Part shown: positions 1 through 12,175 of the stretch, one piece after another
Position numbering within the stretch: position 1 is the stretch's first letter
Layout of the letters: every line of letters begins with the position of its first letter
Notes under the pieces: generated by a model
What the model saw: the letters and a program-made list of their open reading frames with translations, nothing else
Database searches by the model: none
What the model was told of the DNA's origin: nothing
DNA from: Talinum fruticosum
Lineage: Eukaryota > Streptophyta > Magnoliopsida > Caryophyllales > Talinaceae
Direction: 5' to 3'
Assembly (NCBI GenBank): GCA_021018815.1
Contig: JAITYX010000025.1
Span: forward strand, 3,692,501-3,756,500
Length of the DNA: 64,000 bases
Position numbers and translations under genes: made by a program

Positions 1-1320
1 ATGTATGCTCGGTTCACAGAGATTACTAATAATCTCAAGTCTCTGGGTAGAAAGATCTCACATGAGGAAATGGTCGGAAAAATTCTAAGAAGTCTATCAA
101 AGAGAAAATGAGGTCCCAAGATGACACCCATTGAAGAGACTTAGAATCTCTCTCTACCGAAGCCGGACGAGCTCATTGGGAAATTACTTACACATAGGAT
201 TCACTTGGAGGAAGAGGATGTCGGGGTCGGCACCAAAAAGACCATTGCACTCGAAGGCCTCGAAGCGAGACGACAAAGTCCGAGCTCCTCGGACTCGGAA
301 GAGGATCTCATGGCACTCATTGCCCGAGGCTTCAAAAAGATGATGAGGTACATGAAGTGGCAAAAAGGCCAAATGAAGAGTTCTACAAGAAAGCTAAGAA
401 GGATAAGATAGGTAAATACTCATCCCCTTCAAAGTTATATTTAACTAAGAATTCTTGTTACTTTGAATGTGGCGGCAAGGAGCACATAGTCAAAGACTAT
501 CCAAAGAGGAAGAAGGACAGAAAGAAGAAAAAGACTTTGATGGCAACCTAGAGTGATGATGACTCATCCGAAGAAGATGACTTTGATGACTCGAATTGTC
601 TTATGGCACTAACAAACTCGGAAGCTGAATCCGAGTCGGACGAGTGACAACTCGGATATTAAGGGGACAAGTCCTCGGGAGGTAATTGAATACTTGCTTA
701 AGTTTTCCAAAGCTAATTTAGCTAGATATATCTTTACTTTGGAGAAAAATTCCAATTCTAACTCTTCTAATTTTAAAGAACAACTTGAGTCTCTTACTCG
801 CTGAGAGCAATGTTTTAAAAAATGAGTTAGAAAACTTGAGATAAAATCTAAAAGTACTCGAGACTAGTGCCCAAGACAATGAGACTGAGTCCGAGTGACT
901 TAGAATAGAGAATGAGCAACTAAAAAGAAGCTCAATGAGTCTCAAGAGCTTATTTTAAAACTCATTCAAGGTCGGAAAAACCTCGATCTTTCACTAGGCT
1001 CTCAATGTGTCTCATTTAGGAAATACGGACTTGGTTTCAATCGTTGAAGAGGAATCAAATTCCTATTCTAGTCTTTTCAAAACTAATTCCATAACTGTAA
1101 AGTTTAGGAAGGTTGAGCATGGTCACATTCATACAAATGAAAAGAGGACTAAGCCCGGATCGGTTTACGGGAAAAAGTTCTCTCCACTGTTTACAAAAGA
1201 AAGGATTTTCAAAGAAAAGAGACACGAGACTTAGTTTTCTAGAAAAAGACTCGGAATCGGACTAAACCCAAAATTATTCAAATTTGGGTTCCCAAAAGTG
1301 CTCTTCCTCGAGAGAAATAT
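1..1320 (+). pseudogene. Ty1-copia gag remnant
   Basis: The opening bases encode the C-terminal part of a UBN2-type gag domain (MYARFTEITNNLKSLG...), closely matching the gag of the second element at 14901-15254. A decayed zinc knuckle lies near 447-506; it reads YFECGGKEHIVKDY, with outer cysteines of the CX2CX4HX4C motif replaced by tyrosine. Beyond about 640 the product is Lys/Glu/Ser-rich and coiled-coil-like, ending near 1320 in a segment reading IWVPKSALP, typical of the gag-pol linker in these elements. Stops occur at about 110 and often after 540. Confidence 0.8.
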
Positions 1321-1383
1321 CACGAGTAAAGGCAATTACTTGGGTTAGTTTGTTTCTGTTTTGTAGGTGATTTAAAAACAAAA

Positions 1384-1735
1384 GGGTCACTGGTACTTAA
1401 ATAGTGGTTGCTCACGCCATATGTCGGAGATTCAAGAATCTTCTCGAGTTAGAAGATCTAAAAGGAGGTAAAGTCCCATTTGGGGACAATAACAAAGGTA
1501 GGATAGTAGGGATTGGCAAGATTGGTGAAGGAAACAACTCGGTCAGTCCAGTCTACCTTGTCAAAGGGCTTAAATACAATCTCCTTGGCATTTCTCAAAC
1601 TATACGACAAAGGTCAAGAGGTAAGGTTCACTCGGACCAAGCTGCAACATTTCGATGCAGTCACCAAAGAGACAAAGCTCTCGGGTCCGAGGTTAGGTAA
1701 CACTTATACTATCCTTCTTTTTGATTCTAGTTAGA
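1384..1735 (+). pseudogene. Ty1-copia protease (retropepsin) remnant
   Basis: The segment reads HWYLNSGCSRHM and continues, after frame changes, into GGKVPFGDNNKGRIVGIGK and KGLKYNLLGIS, the standard copia protease succession. The catalytic Asp expected in D-S-G-C is Asn here, so the enzyme would be inactive even without the frameshifts. The equivalent site in the second element (13208-13465) is Glu. Confidence 0.8.
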
Positions 1736-1746
1736 ATTTATCAAGC

Positions 1747-2660
1747 TTGAAAGCATCTTTGAATGATGATTCATGGACATGTCATCATAGACTAGGTCAT
1801 ATTAGCATGCATACTATCAAGAAACTTGCATCTAATGGACTGGTTAGGGGTTTACCTAACTGTGCATTTAAGAAAGATAAAATCTATGAAGCATGCACAA
1901 AGGGAAGTAAGTCGGATCATCTTTCAAACCACTCAAAGCTGTGTCTACATCCAAAGTGCTTGAATTAGTTCATATAGATTTGTGTGGTGAAATTCCTGTG
2001 AAAAGCCTAGGAGGTAAATCATATGTACTTATTATTGTTGATCATTATTCACGATTTAGCTGGGTGTGTTTTCTGAAGAATATGAATGAAGCCTTCAAAG
2101 AGTTCACTAAGATCTGCAGGAAAATTCAAGTGGACTCTTAGACTCATATTAGAAGGATTCGAATTGACCATGTAAGGGAGTTCGACTACTTAGAATTTCC
2201 AGATTTCGTGACAAGAATGACATCTCCCACAACTTCTCTCGCACCAAGAACTCATTAACAGATTGGAGTACTGGAGAGAAAGAACAAAACTCTTAAAGAA
2301 ATAGGAAGGACCATGATGATTGAAAATGATCTACCTTACTATTTCGGGTCGAGTTACTCAACACAGACAAACTATACACTCAACAGATGCCTCACCCTAT
2401 GAGCTATACAATGGAAAGAAGTCAAATATTTCCTACTTCGGGCCATTTGGATGTAAATGCTTTATGCATAACAATGGTAAGGAACATCTTACTAAGTTTG
2501 ATGATAGATCGAGATGAAGGTATATTTACGGGTTACTCATCTCATAGTAAAGCTTATAGTGTGTTTAACAAAAGGACTAACAAAGTGGAACAAACTATCT
2601 ACGTTGTCTTTGATGAGATTGATCTTGGTAGGATAAGTAAATTCACCTTCTCGGATCTCA
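1747..2660 (+). pseudogene. Ty1-copia integrase remnant
   Basis: A GAG-pre-integrase / HHCC zinc-binding part comes first (WTCHHRLGHISMHTIKKL, then Cys residues near 1890). The catalytic core follows: LVHIDLCGEIPVKSLGG with the first Asp, VDHYSRFSWVCFL, a degraded second Asp region near 2160, and GVLERKNKTLKEIGR near 2265 with the Glu. C-terminal copia-type sequence (SPYELYNGKKSNISYFGPFG) extends to about 2660. Stops and frame changes near 1968, 2141 and 2220 break it. Confidence 0.82.
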
Positions 2661-3109
2661 AGTTTAACTGAGATGAACATGACATTGCTGAAGCTGAGCT
2701 TAGAAAGAGTCAAAGCGGAAGAATTGAGGCAACTCAAAATAAGCCAACTCGGAATGATGAGACTTAGAATGAACAAGCTCAAGAGCTAGCTCGGAATGCT
2801 TGAAGAACAGGCCAATACAGAGGCTCGAGCAAGATCAACCAACCGAAGATCAACCTATTCAACTAACAAATTTGGTAATCATAGGACAAGTAGAGCATTC
2901 AAATATGCATCTAGTTACCCATCCGAGAACATACTTTCTAATATCAACGAGTGGGGTAAGAACTCATTATTCTTTGCAAAATCTGTGTGCATTTTCCGCA
3001 TTCATATCATTAACGGAACCCAAAAAGACACTAGAGGCCCTAAATGAACCTGAAAGGGTAGAGGCCATACAAGAAGAGCTTAATCAATTTGAAAGAAACC
3101 AAGTCTAGA

Positions 3110-3960
3110 CTCTTACTAAATGACCTTCGACCACCCAGTAATAGGAACCAAATGGGTTTTCAAGAACAAACTGGATGAGGAAGGGTTGGTAGTAAAAAAT
3201 AAGGCTAGACTAGATGCTTAGGGATACAACCAAGAAGATGGAATTGATTATGGAGAAACCTTTGCACCTGTTGCTAGGATTGAGGAAATCGGAATTCTTT
3301 TAGCATTTGCATCTAGCATGAACATCAAACTTTATCAAATGATTGTTAAATGTGTTTCTCTCAATGGTTTTATCCAAAGAAGAAGTTTATGTTGAGCAAC
3401 CCCTTGGATTTGAAAACTTAAAATTTCTAAATCATGTTTTCAAATTGCAAAAGGCTTTATATGGTCTTAAACAAGCTCCTGGAGCTTGGTATAAAAGACT
3501 AAGCAATTTCTTGGTTGAAAATGATTTCAAAAGAGGTCAGATTGACAAAGCTCTTTTTACCAAAACCAAGGGGAATGATTTTCTTATCATTCGGATATAT
3601 GTTGATGATATCAAAGAGTTTTCGAGTTGATGACACAGGAGTCTAAATGAGTATGATGGGAGAACTCAATTTCTTTCTTGGCTGCAAATCAAACAAGATA
3701 AGGATGGCATTTATATCCATCTACCTAAGTACACCAAGGAGTTATTGAAGAAGTACAAGCTACAACATGTGAAGCATGTATCAACACCTATAAGTAGCGA
3801 TCAGACTGGACTCGGACGAGAAAGGTAAAGTTGTAGATTAGAAAATCTACGAGAGATGTGGTTGGATCTCTACTTTATCTCACATTTAATAGGCCAGATA
3901 TCATGTTCAGTGTCCGGCTTTGTGTAAGATTTTAAGCTAATCCTAAAAAATCACATCTCA
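3110..3960 (+). pseudogene. Ty1-copia reverse transcriptase remnant
   Basis: Copia RT motifs occur in order: IGTKWVFKNKLDEEG near 3140, ETFAPVAR near 3258, VEQPLGFE, KLQKALYGLKQAPGAWYK and the active-site motif YVDD near 3600. There is an in-frame stop at 3220 and frame changes near 3345 and 3630. The 2660-3110 stretch upstream is the usual divergent integrase-RT linker. Confidence 0.85.
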
Positions 3961-4508
3961 CTACGGTGAAGAGAATTTTCGAGATATCTTGTAGGGACTC
4001 GGAGTCTTGGTCTATGGTTTTCAAAGAACTCATAACTAACTCTCACTTGATACTTAGATGTTGATTATGCTGGTTACAAGGTTGATAGAAAGAGCACATA
4101 AGGAGCATGCCAATTTCTGGGTTAATCCCTTATTTCCTAGCATTCAAAGAAGCGAGAACTTAGTTGCTCTATCAATTGCTGAGGCTGAGGACATTACGAG
4201 TTGGAGCTTCGTTGTTCTCATATTCTTTGGATCAAGCAACACTTGAAGGATCTTGGATTATCATTTACTTCTATCCCAATCAAGTGTGACAATCAAAGTG
4301 CAATCAACATCACTAAGAATCCAATTAGCACTTAAACACTAAGCATATTGAGGTCGGGTATCATTTTTCGAGAGACCATTTTGATAAATGTGATATTGAG
4401 CTTGAATTTATTCCTACTAAGTTTCAGCTAGCTGATATTTTCACTAAGCCTCTTAGTGAGGATTAGTTTTGCTTTATTAGGAATGAACTCGGCATAATTA
4501 ATGCATGA
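3961..4508 (+). pseudogene. Ty1-copia RNase H remnant and pol C-terminus
   Basis: Broken RNase H pieces can be read: an Asp-containing start near 4060 (DYAGYKVDRKS), IKQHLKDLGL near 4240, CDNQSAINITKNP near 4290, and the typical pol C-terminal LADIFTKPLSED at about 4430-4466, running to a stop at about 4508. Several frames are needed. Confidence 0.75.
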
Positions 4509-5049
4509 TTATGTGATTCATTGAATGAATTATTCTCTAATGATTGAGTGATATATGCCTGGAGTAGATAACGAATAGATCGGTTGACTCATAATGAGAT
4601 TGAGCTATGCATTATAGATTTTCTAAGTGTTACGAGTCACTCGGACACTTTATTGAGTCGAGACTAAGATTATGAGCAAAATGGACATTAAAATTCTGAG
4701 GTCATCTCTAGATAAATGGAGAATCTTAGAAATGTTTTCGAAAACTCTTTCTTTCCTCTATCTCTCTCTCGTCACGCGAACAGTCAGCGAAACTAGCTAT
4801 TGCAAGAAAGTTGTTGGAGAAACTAGCAGTTACAATGCAGAGTGACTCAACGGTCCGAGAACCGTTGCTTGGTATTCGAGTCGAAAGTCGGTTGGAAGCC
4901 ATCTCTTGCTATAAATAGCACCGCTTCACTTTCTTTTCTTCACTTTACTCACTTATTGCTCGCACTTTTGCTCTCTTTGCTCTCAAACTCTATCTCGCTC
5001 ACTTGTGCTCTCTCTCTCTCTCGATTCTCAAGTCTCTTTGTTCTCTATT
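4509..5049 (+). promoter_or_regulatory. Promoter-like segment between pol and the env-position ORF
   Basis: No protein is visible here. The last 200 bases look like a plant core promoter: TATAAATA at 4910-4917, then a long CT-rich leader (4920-5049). The leader resumes after the solo LTR at 7904 and reaches the ATG of the env-position ORF at 7941. Without the insertion the TATA-to-ATG distance is about 180 bp. The LTRs of this family carry a similar TATAAATA followed by the same kind of leader (11598-11605). Confidence 0.4.
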
Positions 5050-6342
5050 CTCTCCGTAACGCCCCTAATCACCATTACTTAGTAATCCCTTAATTAGATA
5101 ATGTTAGGTATGGTCGCAGCGGAAGTTGACGATCGAAGGCGTTATAGCCGCCCTAATAATAGAACCAGGCTAAAATAAAATACAATAAAAACATGTGTCC
5201 ATCGGTTATGCTCTAGTAAGTCCTAATAGCACTAATATCATGTCCCAATGGCTAAACCATACAACATAATTAAACCAACCCCAAAATACGGTTCGATACA
5301 TTTATACTATACAAACCCATATAATTGTGCTGTGGTAAGAAACAAGCAACATGTAATACATTCCAGGGTCAAACCCAAAATCGAGATAAGGAGATAATCA
5401 CTGTAAGCGTCTAGACCCATCATAGATCTTATGGAAATGACACATCCAGCTAGGTCTTGCTTCCGTCAGGCGTCTTAGGCAATGGGCTGTTGACAAAACC
5501 TTTTCCTAAAAATAAAATAGTAAAATAATTCAAAGAATGAGTCAAAACTCAGTACGAACATTCCTGTATAGTCAAATATCTTTGAAAATATTTTCATTGA
5601 GCGCACACATTTCAATTCATTTTAGTTCGAAATCAAAGGGAGAGAATATGAGTAAAACTTGCTTGCCGGTTATTATCCGAAAGTGGAACCCCTTGTATAA
5701 TTGATGCGATCTTTGAATAAGGTGCACACCTCCCGGCCGACCGAGAACCCGAGTTGAAGCCGCTCGGGTGGAATTGAAGGGTGTAAGTCCCGATAATTGA
5801 TAATTGATAATTGATCGCGGACCACTTAATTAGGTGACAAAACTTGATTTGCAAATGATTCATTATTAGTTATTTATAGAAGAAATGTTGAGATTTCGTT
5901 GAAATTCGTGAATTTTCGAAAGGTATAGGCAATGAACGTACCTAGATTGAAAATCTTTGTTTCTCCCCCTTATAGAAATTCAAGTTACTAGCTAGTCGGC
6001 AACGGAAGTGGCCTCAATACTGTTTCAAGGAGATTTACGTGGTTAATAATGTTTCTCTTGAGTTTCAATAACCGAATCGTACAAGTGTTTGCAATTTATT
6101 TCATCTTCTTTATTTATTACGTAATCGATAGATTTAAGATTTTCATTACTCGACTTTATTGTGTTATTTTCGTCTAAAATTTTGTTCACAACACATAATT
6201 TGCGCAAGAGATTTGTTTAAGCTAATTATTGACGTTTTACACAATTTAATCTGTTACTCCGCTTAGATCGAAAGACTTTTATTTTGGACTTCTAATTATC
6301 CCTTAGCTATTGTAATTTGTTTAGCATACAAAATATATGCTC

Positions 6343-6344
6343 TA

Positions 6345-6430
<86 letters not shown>
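6343..6430. repeat. (ATT)n microsatellite
   Basis: About 29 uninterrupted copies of ATT inside the solo LTR. Confidence 0.95.
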
Positions 6431-6432
<2 letters not shown>

Positions 6433-7443
6433 ACCCCCAATTCGATTAGCTTTGCCAAGCCTAATATCACTTCGAATCCTTGCCACTAACTCACTTTTCA
6501 CCTCATTACCTCCTATAAATTAATTTAATTTGCTCAAATTACACATATGCCACAATACACTACTTTAATTTAAGGATATACGCATCGTTACCTCAACAAA
6601 GTCCACATCTACACATACAATTAAGTACACTAAATTTATCAAAGTTTTACATACATTCAACTCCACTTCTTATCTAACTTCAATCTCTATATATATACCT
6701 TCTTTTTCTTTTCCTTAAATATATCCAATTCCAACTACAATGAAAACCATCACATTCACCCAAAATCTATATCAAAACATCCCCAATTAAATTCACTAAC
6801 TCATAATTTTACAAATTCACCAACTCACAATTTCACAAGAGCAATCTATTCATTAACTTTCACAACAATCATTCCACCAAAATCCCAAATCACAATTATT
6901 CACAATAACTCAAAATTTTCTAATTCAACCTTTAGATTCATACCATAAATATCCTTCTAACCCATATAGTTCAATTAACAATTATAATCAATAAGTAAAT
7001 AATGAAGTGTGATAATATAGGGCTTAGGTTTTTACCTTCAAAACCCAAAGAGTGGAAGCCAAGAAGGGGAGGGAGTCGTGGTGGTGCACAGCTGGGCTCC
7101 GGCGGCCAAGCTGCTGCCGGTGGCTAGCCTACGAGTGGGCGGCAGCAAGGATGGCAAGGCAAGAGAGAGAGGGCGCAGAGGGAGAGAGCGAGAACGACAG
7201 ATAGAGAGAGGAGGGAGAAGGCCGGTGTCGGTTTTCGGTCGGCGTCGGTTGGGCTGGTGGCCGGAGGAGAGGCAGCAGCGAGGATGGAGAAGCGAGGGAG
7301 AGGGACGCAAGGCACGAGTGAGAGAGAGAGATGAAGGAATGAAGATTGAATTTTCTTGGTGCTCGATTAACTTGAAGCCGATATTTTTATCAACATTAAT
7401 TTATTTTTTTTCTTTGTTTCCAGTTATCTCTAGCACATTATGA

Positions 7444-7535
<92 letters not shown>
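7444..7535. repeat. (ATT)n microsatellite, second tract
   Basis: About 30 copies of ATT in the same solo LTR, 1 kb from the first tract. The sister LTR at 55221 lacks both and has a (TA)n tract instead. Confidence 0.95.
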
Positions 7536-7940
7536 TGTTATATATTGTTATTTCATTCCTATTTTATTTCATTTAAATAGTATTGCATATAAATTATACA
7601 ATTCATTATTAAATATAATGATTCCTTTAAAATATAATCTTTAATGGCCTTTTAAATATGTACCTTCGCATTTATGTGTATTATATATTAATACAATTTT
7701 TAAATTTTCTTTTAAACATATGCATAAATTTATGATCATTATTATGAAATTTCATTGGAGGCCACTTCGTCGCCTTAGCTGCATAACACACATAAAAATG
7801 ATTTAAATATAAAATATCGAATTGAAGTGCACGCGCTCGATTATGTAAATTTTGTAATCAGTAAAATAAATAATGTGGTTTAGGGTCGGGTTGTTACACT
7901 CTCTTTACTTTCTTAATCTCTTTCTAATATCTTTGCGAAC

Positions 7941-9460
7941 ATGCTTAAGAGAGGAACTGCTCAAGAAGGAGGTTCGGCCACTAAGAGGGCCGAACAAAGT
8001 CAACTCGGTATAAGGTTTCATAAGGAAAAGGCAAAGAGCCTACCTAGATCCACCAAAGCACTTTGTCATCCAACACTTCATCCTAGACGATAAGTTTTTC
8101 CCTACCACTTCGTTTTCCTGGTTGAAACCCATCGTCAAAACCGGTGTGTTCAACTATCTTTGCTTCTGCGAGTACATTTATCTAGACCTAGTGTCCGAGT
8201 TCTACACTCACATGATCGCTTCCGAAGGGATCATTATCTCTCGGGTCTAAGGTAAAACCGTTCGCATCAACCTTCACTTACTTCACACACTTTTTAATGT
8301 GAAGGCTCTCTTCCTCAATTCTAATCATGTTCCATTCAATGAGGTCGCTGATGACTTCTTTGAAAAATTTTCTAAAGAGGTTCCTAAGTCCGGAAAGAAC
8401 TTTTACGTGACTCGGATGAAGTCGAAGCAAGACTTATTTGCTTCATTCGATGAGAACTTTCTTCTCTCAACATTCCTATAAAGAGAACCCCAACTCAAAA
8501 GTTCTCAAGGTTCTCTACAATATTCTTGAGGGCTACGAAGTAGACCTCTTTTCTTTATTCTAGAGCAGATGGCAACTGTACCTGCTAGCTCTAAGAAGTC
8601 AGCTCCATTTCCTTACGGGGCACTTCGATTGCTTGTTTTCAAACAGTTTTAGGTCCCTCTTCCCTCGACCCCAAAGTTGCTTAGAGCTCTGCTGTTTGTT
8701 TTGGCAAGCCTAAGCTTTAGGGTCTAGGATACCGGGAAGTCAAACCTGGTGTCTGGATTTATGTGTATGAGTTACCTCCTCCTCCACCTTAGGCTTAGCC
8801 CACTCTAGAGGTACCACTTCTACCTGTTGGACCTTCCGCTTCTCAGCCCATTCCTTCTATTAAGCTTCTTGCTTAATTAGCCAACAAGTTTTCTTCTCCG
8901 GCTTCGAGTTGCAATCAACTCGAAGTCATTAAAGGGCTTCATTCCGACCTTGGTTCTAATGCGAAACAAGCACAATCTCATCTCGAGAGAGAACCAAGAG
9001 CTAATTTCGAGCTCAAGGAGATCATCAAGGAACAATGAGAACAAATCGGACATCTCCAAGAGTGCGGGTCTAAGGCAACTAAGGACTTAGAATCTTCTAA
9101 GACTTCGAGGAGTCCTCCAACCCTTCTAATTCCAAATCGGTAGAAGCTGAAATAGCAGCAGAAGAAGCGGAACAAGGAACTATTGAAGGAAGAGAAGAAA
9201 AAGCTGCACCAAAAGAAGAAGCAGCCCAAGAAGAAGCAGTTGGTCGACTGAGGACCAGGGCAACGAGAGAACCTGAGGTGATCTCCTCATATCACACTTA
9301 GAGTGCCTCGAAGAGGCTGGTGAAGTTGGACAATCCAAGGCCCCTGCCTCGGAACCTCTGCCAGCACTCTGTCTTTAAAGAAGAGCCGGAAGAAGAAGAG
9401 CAAGATATGCCTTTGGTTCCTAGAACCAGGATATCTCTACTTCCCGATGTACCAGTCTGC
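7941..9460 (+). pseudogene. Env-position ORF of the SIRE-type element (plant transposon-protein-like), decayed
   Basis: The ATG at 7941 follows the CT-rich leader. After one frame change near 8045 the product reads HFVIQHFILDDKFFPTTSFS, then VSEFYTHMIASEGI and an open stretch to 8481. From about 8880 it is charged and coiled-coil-like (Glu/Lys/Gln-rich, with KKK and EEE runs near 9170-9240). This resembles the 'putative plant transposon protein' region often found downstream of pol in such elements; that match is recalled, not searched. Stops at about 8250, 8481, 8580 and later make it non-functional. No clear signal peptide or membrane segment was seen. Confidence 0.55.
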
Positions 9461-9993
9461 AGCCACCCCGCCTAACCGAGTCTACACAAGCTTATAGGCG
9501 TAGGCACACCGCACGCCCTTCAAGATAAACCGCTCCTCCCTCTTAATTCTTCTTGACTCGGATTTATTTTTTGTCCAACATCCTTTGTACTTACTTGTCG
9601 TTTCCTCCATCCTTTTGATATTTTTGCTTGAAATGCATAGGGGAGAGAAAAGATAGAAAATTAGATGTTTGGTTGAGTGGGAGTTTCCTTTTTCTTTTCG
9701 AGTTAAGTATTTTTTTTCTCTTACTTTTGTATATATGTTTCTTGCAATCACTAAAATATCCGTTTTCGAGTTATAATTATTTTTTATACTTTGGTACATG
9801 ACTCTTTAACATATCTCGCTCTAGTTTCAAGAACATGTTTTGAGTTACATTTTGATCCGAGCTGCACTTATGAATATCTTATGCTCGATTGAGATTTCCT
9901 CTTGCTACGATCAATTTTTCATGAAAATTTAACTATTTGAACCGACAAGTTTCTATCTTAAGTATGGAATGTCTTTCATCAAAAGAGGGAGAT
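9461..9993 (+). other. 3' untranslated region and polypurine tract of the SIRE-type element
   Basis: There is no convincing gene. The sequence is T-rich up to the polypurine tract AAAAGAGGGAGA at 9981-9992, which sits directly before the LTR and would prime plus-strand DNA synthesis. Confidence 0.65.
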
Positions 9994-11440
9994 TGAAGAC
10001 TCGGGTATAACTCTCTATCTCTCTTAGGTTTTGATTCTAAGTCATTTTGAGCTCCATAGAAACATTTATCTAAGTTTTTATTATGTTTTGACCCACTCGA
10101 AACCAATTTATTTTCATATCACTTTGATCTATTTCGACCCACTCGGACATCACTTAGAACTATCGCATGTGTAAATAATTTCTCTAACATGTTTATTCCG
10201 AGCATTGACTTCTTGTTTCAAGTAGAAATGAATTACGGCATTAATTCTAAATTCTAAGTCGGTTTATTTGTGGATAATTATTTACTTGATCAAGTTTATG
10301 ATATTTTACTATCTCTAACTTAATCATCTTTAAGGATTCACTAAGGATGGAATTTGAATCTAATGGATATTAGACTCAGAAAATTTCACTCTTTTAGGCC
10401 AAAGGTAATTCGAGTGCTTAATTACTTTGATTTATTTATTATATGTGCCTAATCGTGGACCAAAGTATTTTAATACTTTGAGTACCACTTTGCTTTGCTT
10501 TTGTAGGTTGTGTAAACATGCCTAATCTACTTTTCAAGTACAAAAGCAACCAATTTCTAGCCGTTAAACACCAATAAACAGAGATTAACCATTTGTGGAC
10601 ATGGCTCGGACACCGTGTCGGGGTTGTTTGTTTCCAAAGCTGGAAAACTACAACTTCGAGTCTAATGGTTGTTTCCACCTTAGATTTCACTCACCACCAA
10701 ATGAAGACTCAGATCTTAACTCTAAGTATTTTATGAAAGACTCGGGTGTAAACTTCTATCTCTCTTAAGTTTTGATTGCAAGTCATTACGAGCTACATAG
10801 AAACTCCTATCTAAGTTTTCATCATTGTTACGAGTGACTCGAGATAGCACTTTGTTTTATATCTTCTATACTCGAGGTATTCGACCTACTCAAAATCTAC
10901 TCGGAACCATCGCGTTATCAAATAATTCTTTTAACGCACTTTTTCTAAGTACTGACTGTGCTTGCTAAGGTAAAATGAATTACAGCGCTAATTCAATCTT
11001 CTAAGTTAGTTTATTTCTTAGAGAATTATTTGATAGATCAAGTTCACTCACTCTAATGTTTATACTTTAACTTGAACTTTTTATTATTTATTTTGAGCTG
11101 ACTTTGAACTTATGTGATATTAGACTCGAGTATATTCCACTCGTTTAGGGCTAAGATAATTAAGTTCTTAATTACTCGGATTTAATTGTTATCTTTGCCT
11201 AATCTTGGACCAAAGTATTTTATATTTTGAGAACCAATGTGGTTTGCTTTTGTAGGTTATTCAAACAAGGCTAATCTATTTTTGAATCTCAAAAGCAAGC
11301 GGCTTCTAGCCGTTTGACACCGATGAGACGGCTTTTAGCCAATTCGGACAGGACTCGGACACCGTGTCGGGGTTGTCTGTTTCGAAAATTGGAAAACTTC
11401 AGCGCTAGGCTCAATGGTGGTTTCCACCTTACTTTTTAGA
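9994..11440 (+). repeat. Tandem duplication inside the LTR (2 x about 0.72 kb)
   Basis: The block starting at 9994 (GACTCGGGTATAAC...) is repeated from about 10734 (GACTCGGGTGTAAAC...). Shared landmarks in order are a TCTATCTCTCTTA box, a GACCAAAGTATTTTA box, a TTGCTTTTGTAGGTT box, a CTAGCCGTT box and an ACACCGTGTCGGGGTTG box. The two copies have diverged noticeably, so the duplication is not recent. Confidence 0.85.
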
Positions 11441-12175
11441 CAACACCGGTTGATTGGAACACCTTTTTGGAGCAAATAGTCGTTGGCCAACGTTCACACT
11501 CCAACGAATCTTTTCGAGTGACTCGGAAAAGCCTCCACAACGACTAGTAAAGACTTTAATCCGAAATCGGACTCAATGGCTACTCTGCTTGGTCATTTAT
11601 AAATAGAAGCTACTTCACAAGACTTAAAGATTGTTGTTTTTTATTGATCAATACATTGCCCAATTCTCTTAGTGCATTACTTACTCAATCTTCTACTTAC
11701 AACTCCAAGTCCGTATTTAATATTTTTTGAGTTGTAAAGCAAGTCTTGTAATCAATTACTTTCTTTGTAAGTCCCTTAACTGAGTTGTAAAGCTTATCTC
11801 AGCTTAGTTGCCCCTGATTGTAAAGGTTACTTCGGTCAGGAAGTACTAGATCGGATAAGGGATCTTCCGAGTCTAGGAAAACATTGTAAGGAATTATCTA
11901 AGGGAGCAATTCTGGTAGAGTCGAGTCATTTGTATTTTGAGGATTCAAAATAGTGGATTTGACTTGGTGCTTGGATTAGCACTGTCCAAGGTTTTACGCC
12001 CCGGGAGGGTTTCCACGTATTTTTGAGTGTTTGTATTTACGAGTCCAATCTAGACTCAAACTCAATTGTTGATTTCTTTCTTAGCAAAAATTGTCCAAGT
12101 TCTTTTAAATTTCCTCATCACCCTATTCACCCCCTCCCTCTAGGGTAACGTAGACTCTCCAAGAGCAAACCTTCA
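9994..12175 (+). repeat. 3' LTR of the SIRE-type element, with internal duplication
   Basis: It starts TGAAGACTCGGG after the polypurine tract and ends GCAAACCTTCA, so the LTR ends mirror each other (TGAAG/CTTCA). TATAAATA lies at 11598-11605. The matching LTR of the - strand element sums to about 1.43 kb, so this 2.18 kb copy is about 0.74 kb too long, explained by the tandem duplication annotated separately. Confidence 0.85.

Larger units (their letters stand above)
5055..7898. mobile_element. Solo LTR (type Z), probably Ty3-gypsy
   Basis: The boundaries are CGTAACGCCCC and GGTTGTTACA, i.e. TG...CA LTR ends with the first T changed. They are flanked by the perfect 5 bp duplication CTCTC (5050-5054 and 7899-7903). 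The same family occurs at 55221-57848, with shared terminal blocks such as GGTCGCAGCGGAAG and the CATTGGAGGCCACTTCGT region. No internal domain is present, so this is a solo LTR of 2.84 kb. It contains two (ATT)n tracts and a GC/GA-rich island at 7030-7330. Confidence 0.8.
1..12175 (+). mobile_element. SIRE-type Ty1-copia retrotransposon, 5' end outside window, decayed
   Basis: Domains occur in Ty1-copia order (gag, protease, integrase, reverse transcriptase, RNase H), followed by an extra ORF in the env position and a 3' LTR. That layout fits the SIRE/Maximus lineage. Every coding part has stops and frameshifts, so the copy is dead. The 5' LTR and gag start lie upstream of position 1. A solo LTR (5055-7898) interrupts the region between pol and the extra ORF. 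The 3' LTR is bounded by TGAAG and CTTCA and preceded by a purine tract. Lineage assignment is by recalled family features, not by search. Confidence 0.88.

Noticed and set aside
7078..7443. Open frame of 121 codons, Arg/Gly-rich
   Set aside because: Low-complexity GC/GA-rich sequence in a solo LTR; open on both strands because of composition, no domain.
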